Assembly: GCA_903928365.1 (NCBI GenBank) | Contig: CAIYQV010000230.1 | Coordinates: 1 to 5,335 of the forward strand | From: an uncultured Flavobacteriia bacterium | Lineage (GTDB): Bacteria; Bacteroidota; Bacteroidia; Flavobacteriales_D; Crocinitomicaceae | Direction: 5' to 3' | Length of the DNA stretch: 5,335 nt | Part shown: positions 1 to 5,190 of the stretch, piece after piece | Numbering within the stretch: the first letter of the stretch is position 1 | Layout of the letters: each line of letters opens with the position of its first letter | Program-made: the position numbers and the translations under genes | Notes under the pieces: model-generated | Told to the model about the DNA's origin: nothing | The model's database searches: none | Seen by the model: the letters and a program-made list of their open reading frames with translations, nothing else

Positions 1-321
1 CGCACGAAATTCGGTGGCGGTGAAATCGTTCAGTTACTTGGTACTTCAGCGTGGTATGCGCCAGGTGCTGCAGCAGCGCAAATGGTTGAAGCAGTAATCC
101 GTGATCAGAAACGTATCTTCCCGGTGTGTGCATGGTTGCAGGGTGAATATGGATTGAGTGATATCTATCTTGGTGTACCGGTTGTACTTGGTAAGAATGG
201 TATCGAAAAGATCATCGAGCTTGACTTGAACAATGATGAAAAAGCATTGCTGAAAGAATCTGCAGAAGCAGTGAAAGTAGTGATGGATGTATTGGATAAT
301 ATGAATGTAGCTAACGCTTAA
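1..321 (+). CDS. mdh: Malate dehydrogenase, LDH-like type, C-terminal part (5' truncated by window edge)
   Basis: The frame is open from base 1 to a TAA stop and gives the last 106 residues of an NAD-dependent malate dehydrogenase, the TCA-cycle enzyme that interconverts malate and oxaloacetate in the cytoplasm. The visible part is the C-terminal catalytic domain of the lactate/malate dehydrogenase superfamily. It has GGGEIVQLLGTSAWYAPG near its start, then the AAAAQMVEA helix, then GEYGLSDIYLGVPVVLGKNG followed by IEKIIEL, which is typical of the LDH-like MDH group (about 310 residues). The Rossmann domain and the catalytic His/Asp/Arg residues lie upstream of the window. An internal ATG at 82 is not the start, because conserved family sequence continues upstream of it. 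The gene ends 29 bases before a strong hairpin terminator. I see no damage. Lactate dehydrogenase is the only real alternative, and the Bacteroidota context favours MDH. Confidence 0.93.
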   Translation, partial: RTKFGGGEIVQLLGTSAWYAPGAAAAQMVEAVIRDQKRIFPVCAWLQGEYGLSDIYLGVPVVLGKNGIEKIIELDLNNDEKALLKESAEAVKVVMDVLDNMNVANA

Positions 322-350
322 TTCAAACAAAATAATTCTTGGAAACTTGG

Positions 351-380
351 AAAAGGGGAGGGCGAAAGTTCTCCCTTTTT
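351..380. terminator. Bidirectional intrinsic terminator between convergent genes
   Basis: A 13-bp stem (351-363 with 368-380, including three G-U pairs read on the + strand) closes on a GAAA tetraloop at 364-367. On the + strand the 3' arm ends in five T (376-380), and another TTTT follows at 383-386, which suits termination of mdh. On the - strand the arm ends in TTTT (complement of 351-354), so the same hairpin can end the lipoprotein transcript. The stop codon of the - strand gene (379-381) lies at the base of the stem. Confidence 0.85.
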
Positions 381-1794
381 AGTTTTCGTATGCTCCGATA
401 TCAGGAGTTGATCCAGATCTTGGTAGCCCCTTGATGTCTGTCGTAACAGGTGGCGTTCCCAGACTCGCATTTCCATGATTGTTCATAGCAGAGGAGGCTG
501 AGAACAAATAGTCTCCCACGGTGATGTCATTGAATAGCGGATTGCCATTCCAATAAATGGATGAATAGTAATTCTCTGAAGCTGCCGTTTCTCTTTTAAT
601 CACACAGTTTTGAATATCGAATGATAGCGTGATTGCTGCATCGCTAATCGTATCAAATACGATTTCCGAGATTTCATTTCCATAAATGACCGAATTGTAG
701 ATCTTTCCTTCATTTATCGAGCCGACATTGGTGGTATTGTTTGCATAATCATTATAGAAATTGCTAATGCCTACAGCTGGTGTGCTGTTGCCTCCGGTTC
801 CATATCCTAAAAGATCACAGTGATTGAAGTTGAAATCTGCTCCTTCCAATACGAGTAAGGCATGGGCACCATTCTTTGCGATGACACAATTCTCGGCTTT
901 CAATTTGGGCCCGGAATAAAGAAAAACGCCATAGCTTGCGTTGTTCTCGATGATGGAGTTTGTTAAATGAAGCGTATATCCTGAGGAGGCTGCATCACGG
1001 GAGTACATGTGAATTCCGGAAATACCGTTTTTAATGATCGCATAATCAATCGTGGAGGGTTGTGCTTCTTGAAAATAGATCCCATAATACTGGCCTGCGA
1101 CATCATCATACATGGATTCTAAGCGATCTCCCTGGAATGTTACCTCGTTACCCAGTGTTCCCTGAATATTCAATGAGCCTTTGTATACGTACATCAAAGC
1201 ATTTTTATGAAGGAAGATGTCTGTGCCTGCGGGAATAGTTAGTGATTTAGCTGAATCAACAATCGCTGCGCCGTAAACGACATGAGGTTTATCGTTTGGC
1301 CACGTGCCTTCATTGAGGTCAAAAATACCTGCTTGAAAATTGGAATAGTGGAAATAAGCATCTTGTCCCCAAACAGCAAGCTTTACATACTGATCCTTTC
1401 CATTGGTCCTGAACCGGATCGAGTCTTCCACTATCATAGGGAGATTTTGACCGTTAATAGAAAGAGTTACCTCTACAAATGCAAACAGGCTATCCGTTGC
1501 TTCAATCTCTAAGCCAGCTAAATTTGTGCCTTGAAGCCCATCAATGTTCATTCGAAATGGGGAGGATTCACCTCCCATAAGTTCGATCTCATCGATTCGG
1601 ACCGTCTTATTTTCCTTGTTGTAAATCTTGAATTGCTGCGTCGTAGAACCTATGGTCGTAAACACCGTGTCAAATACAAGTGTGTCTAACGAAAACTCCA
1701 GATGTTCCTTGGATGATATAAGGTTCTTTTTGCAACTTTGAAGCAAAGAAGCAAGGGCGATCAAAACAGTAAAAAGGAACAAATAAAGTTTCAA
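379..1794 (-). CDS. Right-handed parallel beta-helix lipoprotein with a choice-of-anchor Q-type C-terminus
   Basis: A 471-residue exported lipoprotein of unknown function. Residues 1-20 form a lipoprotein signal peptide (KLY, then a Leu/Phe/Ala core) ending in the lipobox LQS-C, with the lipidated Cys at 21 followed by KKN. Residues about 33-143 look like an Ig-like, ASH/HYDIN-type beta domain (FDTVFTTIGS, FKIYNKENKTVRI, SSPFRMN). Residues about 180-400 are a parallel beta-helix with repeated turns such as AIIKNGISGIHM, SIIENNASYGVFL, CVIAKNGAHALLV and SVIYGNEISEIVF. The C-terminus (GLPRSGSTPDIGAYEN) is the hallmark end of the choice-of-anchor Q domain. Such helices often bind or cleave polysaccharides, but I can identify no catalytic residues, so an enzymatic role is unsupported. 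The start is TTG at 1794-1792: there is no in-frame ATG or GTG before the upstream stop at 1833-1831, and this start places the signal peptide correctly. The gene appears monocistronic, convergent with mdh and divergent from rpmE2. Confidence 0.85.
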   Translation of the reverse strand: MKLYLFLFTVLIALASLLQSCKKNLISSKEHLEFSLDTLVFDTVFTTIGSTTQQFKIYNKENKTVRIDEIELMGGESSPFRMNIDGLQGTNLAGLEIEATDSLFAFVEVTLSINGQNLPMIVEDSIRFRTNGKDQYVKLAVWGQDAYFHYSNFQAGIFDLNEGTWPNDKPHVVYGAAIVDSAKSLTIPAGTDIFLHKNALMYVYKGSLNIQGTLGNEVTFQGDRLESMYDDVAGQYYGIYFQEAQPSTIDYAIIKNGISGIHMYSRDAASSGYTLHLTNSIIENNASYGVFLYSGPKLKAENCVIAKNGAHALLVLEGADFNFNHCDLLGYGTGGNSTPAVGISNFYNDYANNTTNVGSINEGKIYNSVIYGNEISEIVFDTISDAAITLSFDIQNCVIKRETAASENYYSSIYWNGNPLFNDITVGDYLFSASSAMNNHGNASLGTPPVTTDIKGLPRSGSTPDIGAYEN

Positions 1795-1817
1795 ATGGAC
1801 TCTTTTTTGAGGCTCAA

Positions 1818-1843
1818 CAAAAATAACGAATTAAAAGGGACAA
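1818..1843 (-). promoter_or_regulatory. Candidate Bacteroidota-type promoter for the beta-helix lipoprotein
   Basis: On the - strand, TATTTTTG (1825-1818) matches the Bacteroidota -7 consensus TAnnTTTG. A TTG (1843-1841) lies 15 bases upstream, shorter than the usual spacing of roughly 17-21, so the -33 assignment is weak. Transcription would begin near 1812, leaving a leader of only about 18 bases before the TTG start codon. A weak purine stretch (AAAAAAGAG) within that leader may serve as ribosome binding site. The region is AT-rich, which raises the chance of a random match. Confidence 0.35.
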
Positions 1844-1884
1844 TATTTTAATTCAAAAAAGTGAAGAATTTTAAAAGATTATAT

Positions 1885-1892
1885 TAAATTTG
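1885..1892 (+). promoter_or_regulatory. Candidate -7 box of the rpmE2 promoter
   Basis: TAAATTTG is an exact match to the Bacteroidota sigma-A -7 consensus TAnnTTTG and lies 40 bases before the bL31 ATG. No good TTTG/TTG is seen at the expected -33 distance (about 1860-1867 reads GTGAAG), so the upstream element is degenerate. The predicted transcript would start near 1896-1898 and carry a leader of about 35 bases. No convincing Shine-Dalgarno sequence precedes the ATG, as is usual in this phylum. Confidence 0.5.
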
Positions 1893-1932
1893 CAACCCGT
1901 TTTAAGGGAAAATAAGATATAATTACCTCGTT

Positions 1933-2187
1933 ATGAAGAAAGATATACATCCGGAAGACTACAGATTGGTTGTGTTTAAAGATATGTCAAATGACTATTC
2001 TTTTTTGTGTCCTTCTTGTGCCACTTCAAGTGAAACAGTTAAATGGGAAGACGGAAATGATTATCCATTGGTGAAATTGGATATCTCACACAAATCACAT
2101 CCTTTCTTTACAGGTATCGTTCAGTTTGTGGATACAGCTGGTCGAATCGATAAATTCAAAAACAGATACGGTCGTCACCTTAAGTAA
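1933..2187 (+). CDS. rpmE2: 50S ribosomal protein bL31, type B (zinc-independent form)
   Basis: An 84-residue protein of the large ribosomal subunit, where bL31 helps bridge the subunits at the central protuberance. Family motifs are KKDIHPEDYR (2-11), VVFKDMSND (13-21), YPLVKLDIS (44-52), SHPFFTG (55-61) and VDTAGRIDKFKNRYG (66-80). The YPLVKLDIS segment, the FKDMSN motif and the length of about 84 mark the type B form. The two Cys of the type A CxxC just before HPFFTG are replaced by Ser52 and Ser55, so the classic zinc site is absent. Oddly, residues 26-29 read CPSC, where I recall mostly non-Cys residues in the family. The ATG at 1933 gives the canonical MKK start. The gene has its own upstream -7 box and a downstream terminator, so it is likely monocistronic. 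In some bacteria type B copies are induced under zinc limitation by Zur; in Bacteroidota it is commonly the housekeeping version, and I see no Zur-like operator here. Confidence 0.96.
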   Translation: MKKDIHPEDYRLVVFKDMSNDYSFLCPSCATSSETVKWEDGNDYPLVKLDISHKSHPFFTGIVQFVDTAGRIDKFKNRYGRHLK

Positions 2188-2206
2188 TTACCGTTTTGAA
2201 AATAGT

Positions 2207-2239
2207 GGAGCCTTCTGTCATTTGATAGGAGGCTTTTTT
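2207..2239 (+). terminator. Intrinsic terminator of rpmE2
   Basis: An 11-bp stem (2209-2219 with 2224-2234, AGCCTTCTGTC/GATAGGAGGCT with two G-U pairs) has an ATTT loop (2220-2223) and is followed directly by a T run reaching 2239. Two further G-U pairs could extend the base to 2207. It sits 19 bases after the bL31 stop codon and separates rpmE2 from the downstream cluster. Confidence 0.88.
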
Positions 2240-2251
2240 CATTGAAAAAAG
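2233..2251. repeat. 19-base palindrome overlapping the terminator T-tract
   Basis: CTTTTTTCA (2233-2241) and TGAAAAAAG (2243-2251) are exact inverted repeats around a single central T. In RNA this could form an 8-bp hairpin (2233-2240 with 2244-2251) with a 3-base loop. That hairpin would reuse the T run of the rpmE2 terminator. On the - strand it supplies a T run as well. Its function is unknown; it may simply strengthen termination. Confidence 0.5.
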
Positions 2252-2286
2252 GAAACATTACTAAAGCTGTTTCGTTGAATAAGTAA

Positions 2287-4419
2287 GTGCCAACAGTGAG
2301 TCCCATCCGATATAAAATCGTTTTTATTCTGCTTTTTGCTTTTTGCGCTCAGCGTGCTGAAGCGTCTAAGATCGAAAAGGCTTATGAAGCTTTGAAAATC
2401 TATGATTACTTCAAAGCAAAAAAGTACTTCGAACGATCCTTGAAAAAGCATCCGGCTGCAGCGGCTTATGGCTTAGCTAACATTTATTACCGAAATGATA
2501 ATCCCTTTCATCAGATTGACTCAGCCTATCGATACATTGTGATAGCAGACAGCGCCTACCAGTTGTTGCAAGAAGAACGAAAGGCTTATTATTCTTCCAT
2601 CGCTCCCGGTTTGGATTATGTTAATATCGTGCTGCTTAAAACGAAAGTCAGTACGGAATTTTTTAAGTTGGCTTCCAAAGAAAATACCCTGCAGTCGTAC
2701 GATCGTTTCATGCAGGAGCACCCATGGGCGAATGAATTTTATACAGCTACGCATAGAAGAGATTCGATTGCCTTTTCAAAAGCAGAATTAGTCCATAACT
2801 CTCAGTCGATGGAACAGTTCATGCATTCCTATCCTTACAGCGAATATTTCAATAGGGCTAAGATGCGATATGAAGACCTGCTTTATTTCGAATTGACGAA
2901 AAATGGTTCCGTGTCTTCCTATCTTGAATTTTGTTCAAAATATCCGACAAGCGTTCATGTACGAGAGGCTGAAGATCAAATCTTTCGAATCACTACAGAA
3001 AATAATACTATCGAATCTTACAGTTCCTTCGTTAAGAATTATCCTAAGAATAGAAATGTTGGTGCTGCATGGCGAAAGATCTATGAGTTGTTCATGAGTG
3101 AATTCAGTGAGAATCGTATTGATGAATTTCGGATTGCTTATCCTCATTATCCGTATGTTGAGGAGCTGGAGGTTGACATAAAGAATTTCAAATTGCAACT
3201 GCTTCCATTTAATGTAGGGAACCTATACGGATTCATGGATTATGATGGAAAAGCGCATATTAAACATCAATACCAACAAGCTGCGTTTTTTAGTGAAGGA
3301 CTGGCTCTCGTTATGAGAGAGGAAAAATATGGGTTCATTGATAAAGGAAATAAGTTGATCGTACCCTTCATTTATACGTCAGCTACAGATTTTGAAAAGG
3401 GTAGGTCTGTGGTAGAAATTGAAGGAAAGTACGGAATGATTGATCGTTCAGGTAAGTGCGTGTTTCCTGTCGAATTCAAAGAACTCGGTACCTTGTCAGA
3501 TGGGTTAGCGTATGGACAAAAAGATAGTCTGTATGGCTACTACGATGCAGATTTCAATCAGCGCATTTCGGAAAAGTATGAGGAAGCATTCTCGTTCTCA
3601 GATAGCATTGCAAAAGTTCAAATGGGAGAGAATCAAGGATTCATAGATATCTATGGAACCAATGTCGTAGCTCCCGGGTATAGTTCGGTTGAATTTTTTA
3701 GTGATACCTTGTTGATCTTCGAGGACAATGGAAAATATGGTTTGATGAAACGGAATTGTGAGGTCGTGATCAATGCGCAATATGATCGGATCATGAAACC
3801 GGTGATAGATCGCACCATGGTTATTCAGAACGGAAAAATTGGGTATATTGACCTTTCCGGAAATTTGATCATTCCTGTGCAATATGAGACTTTCCCTAAT
3901 TCTCCGGCAAAAGGTCAATTTAATTCTAATCTCACGGTCATTAAATTCAAAGGGAAGTATGGTGTGATCGATAAAAATGGTCGAGTGATACTTGCAGCTA
4001 CCTTCAATGAGATCGGGGACATTAGTTCCGTTATGGCTTTTTCCAAAGGAAAAGGTTGGGGATTCACCGATCTGCTTGGAAAAGTAACCATTCAACCTGC
4101 CTATTCCTATGCAGAAAGTTTTGTTGCAGGAACAGCAATTGCAGAATTGAACGGTATGCAAGGAGTGATCGATTCCAAAGGAACTATATTGTTACCGCTT
4201 CAATATAAAAGCGTTACTCGAATAGGTAAAGAATATTTTATGGTATACGACGGTACGCATTATGGATTGTATAACGTGAAGGTAGAAATGATTCTTCCTT
4301 TGGAGTTTGAATCTATACGACAAGTGGACAAAGAATTAATAGTGTTAAGCAAGAACGGACAAATACAGTATTTTTATTGCAAGGAATCGAGGGTGATACA
4401 ACCGATGTCCAATAATTAA
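2287..4419 (+). CDS. Exported protein with N-terminal helical repeats and twelve WG repeats
   Basis: A 710-codon protein of unknown function, predicted to be exported. A signal peptide covers residues about 8-27 (RYK, then the core IVFILLFAFCA, then a likely cleavage after AEA). Residues 28-120 are helical and resemble a tetratricopeptide unit (AYEALKIYDYFKAKKYFERS). Residues about 134-300 hold five helical repeats centred on FxxxYP-like motifs (Pro146, 183, 220, 253, 286). Residues 313-700 hold twelve WG-type repeats (YGFIDKxG followed by a PxxY/F strand) at a near-constant 34-residue step. WG arrays (WG_beta_rep family) are beta-rich, widespread in Bacteroidota, and lack an assigned activity. 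The start is GTG at 2287, or the in-frame GTG at 2296; a TAA at 2284 excludes anything further upstream and no ATG precedes the signal peptide. Spacing suggests it is the first gene of an operon with the TonB-C gene, whose start lies 6 bases after this stop. No strong promoter is visible between 2240 and 2286. Confidence 0.88.
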   Translation: MPTVSPIRYKIVFILLFAFCAQRAEASKIEKAYEALKIYDYFKAKKYFERSLKKHPAAAAYGLANIYYRNDNPFHQIDSAYRYIVIADSAYQLLQEERKAYYSSIAPGLDYVNIVLLKTKVSTEFFKLASKENTLQSYDRFMQEHPWANEFYTATHRRDSIAFSKAELVHNSQSMEQFMHSYPYSEYFNRAKMRYEDLLYFELTKNGSVSSYLEFCSKYPTSVHVREAEDQIFRITTENNTIESYSSFVKNYPKNRNVGAAWRKIYELFMSEFSENRIDEFRIAYPHYPYVEELEVDIKNFKLQLLPFNVGNLYGFMDYDGKAHIKHQYQQAAFFSEGLALVMREEKYGFIDKGNKLIVPFIYTSATDFEKGRSVVEIEGKYGMIDRSGKCVFPVEFKELGTLSDGLAYGQKDSLYGYYDADFNQRISEKYEEAFSFSDSIAKVQMGENQGFIDIYGTNVVAPGYSSVEFFSDTLLIFEDNGKYGLMKRNCEVVINAQYDRIMKPVIDRTMVIQNGKIGYIDLSGNLIIPVQYETFPNSPAKGQFNSNLTVIKFKGKYGVIDKNGRVILAATFNEIGDISSVMAFSKGKGWGFTDLLGKVTIQPAYSYAESFVAGTAIAELNGMQGVIDSKGTILLPLQYKSVTRIGKEYFMVYDGTHYGLYNVKVEMILPLEFESIRQVDKELIVLSKNGQIQYFYCKESRVIQPMSNN
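2686..3186 (+). repeat. Coding region of five 33-37-residue helical repeats
   Basis: Within the WG protein, residues about 134-300 repeat a unit of the form S-x-x-x-F-x-x-x-[YH]-P followed by an Ala-containing amphipathic helix. Examples are YDRFMQEHP, MEQFMHSYP, YLEFCSKYP, YSSFVKNYP and IDEFRIAYP. The anchor prolines are spaced 37, 37, 33 and 33 residues. The pattern resembles TPR units of outer-membrane assembly lipoproteins (BamD/YbgF style), but no direct homology can be claimed by eye. The repeats are diverged at DNA level, so they are old rather than a recent tandem duplication. Confidence 0.65.
3223..4386 (+). repeat. Coding region of twelve WG repeats with a 34-residue period
   Basis: Anchors of the form (K/L/N)YG(F/Y/V)(I/M)D begin at residues 313, 347, 381, 415, 449, 483, 517, 557, 590, 624, 658 and 692 of the host protein. 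The steps are 34 (nine times), 40 (once, 517 to 557) and 33 (once). Typical units are KYGFIDKGN, KYGMIDRSG, KIGYIDLSG and KYGVIDKNG, each followed by a hydrophobic strand and a P-x-x-Y/F motif such as VPFIY, FPVEF, IPVQY and LPLQY. The last copy (QIQYFYCKE) is degenerate. The long step holds an insertion around residues 537-548. Confidence 0.85.
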
Positions 4420-4425
4420 AAGAAC

Positions 4426-5190
4426 GTGATCCAATTTATTGAGAGATATCGCTGGGGAATCATCGCTGCATTTGCGGTTTTCACGGGTGTGTTTGTATAT
4501 CTGCAATTTGAGATCTATGAGCAATATTGGCCTGTAAATCCATTCAGTGATCAACCTGAGGTGAGCGTGCAAGATGAAAAAGAACTGATGGTAACACCAG
4601 AAGATTTGATGATTCAGCAAGACCAAAGCCTCTCCGACGTAAAAAGCATTTCCAGAAGTAGTGATGACCAGCGAAAGCGTTCTGATGAGAATTGGTCACA
4701 GAATGCGCCTTCTGAGGATGGTGCGAACAAAGCCAAAGATTACGAGAAACAGTTGTTTGAAGAAACAGGTGGCGCTGCAAAAAGGCAAGCGATCAAAGAG
4801 GAAATGGAGCAAAGAAAAAAAGTCCAGTCATCTTCTTCGGATCGGAGTAGCGAACAGACATCTTCCCAAAAAGGCGGCAAAACGGCATATTCCGGAAATG
4901 TGATGGTGGATTGGTCCTTGAAGGGTCGAACACCTCATCAAAACGACAATTGGTGGATTCGGAATCCGGGGTATACATGTGGCTATGGTTCAACCGGCAG
5001 AGTAACTGTACATATCAAGGTCAATCAAAATGGAAATGTTGTTTCCGCAGTACCTGTGGCTTCCTCAGGATCGAATCAGTGTATGATCGATCAAGCAGTG
5101 ATATACGCTCGTAAATCCCGATTTAATTATTCCGGTTCAGCCTCTACTCAGCAAGAAGGCACGATCACTTACACATTTGTTTCGCAGTAA
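4426..5190 (+). CDS. Membrane-anchored protein with a TonB-type C-terminal domain
   Basis: A 254-codon inner-membrane protein. A short cytoplasmic N-terminus (IQFIERYRW) precedes one transmembrane helix at residues about 11-27 (GIIAAFAVFTGVFVYLQ). Residues about 40-155 form a hydrophilic periplasmic linker rich in Ser, Gln, Lys and Glu, with a probable coiled coil at about 103-133 (KAKDYEKQL, KRQAIKEEMEQRKK). Residues about 160-254 resemble the TonB C-terminal domain: WSLKGRTP, YTCGYGSTGRVTVHIKVNQN, then CMIDQAVIYARKSRFN and TITYTFVSQ. Cys185 and Cys219 are the only cysteines and may form a disulfide. A classical TonB carries energy from ExbB/ExbD to outer-membrane receptors, but the usual Pro-rich spacer is missing and no exbB/exbD lies in the window, so energy transduction is not established; a structural envelope role is equally possible. 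The start is GTG at 4426, 6 bases after the WG gene stop, with an A-rich sequence (AAAAGAA) upstream. Confidence 0.85.
   Translation: MIQFIERYRWGIIAAFAVFTGVFVYLQFEIYEQYWPVNPFSDQPEVSVQDEKELMVTPEDLMIQQDQSLSDVKSISRSSDDQRKRSDENWSQNAPSEDGANKAKDYEKQLFEETGGAAKRQAIKEEMEQRKKVQSSSSDRSSEQTSSQKGGKTAYSGNVMVDWSLKGRTPHQNDNWWIRNPGYTCGYGSTGRVTVHIKVNQNGNVVSAVPVASSGSNQCMIDQAVIYARKSRFNYSGSASTQQEGTITYTFVSQ

Noticed and set aside
46..330. 94-codon - strand open frame over the mdh 3' end
   Set aside because: It is antisense to a conserved enzyme, and its Phe/Cys/His-rich product looks like a shadow translation.
1896..1908. CCC-GTTTTAA-GGG small inverted repeat in the rpmE2 leader, considered as a bL31 autoregulatory hairpin
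   Set aside because: Only three base pairs form, with no extension, so a stable structure is unlikely.
2242..2269. Possible promoter for the WG gene (TTG at 2242-2244, then TAAAGCTG at 2262-2269)
   Set aside because: The spacing of 17 is acceptable, but the -7 box has two mismatches to TAnnTTTG; too weak to list as a feature.
3598..4161. Long 187-codon open frame on the - strand inside the WG gene
   Set aside because: It lies wholly antisense to a well-supported repeat protein, shows no recognisable domain, and its length reflects the codon pattern of the opposite strand.
3223..4386. DNA-level tandem repeat or recent duplication within the WG array
   Set aside because: The units share protein motifs and length but differ extensively in nucleotide sequence, so no recent DNA duplication is visible.
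4661..4993. Overlapping open frames on both strands in the linker region of the TonB-C gene
   Set aside because: Their products are low-complexity, Lys/Arg- or Cys/His-rich with no motif, as expected for out-of-frame reading of a Ser/Lys/Glu-rich linker.
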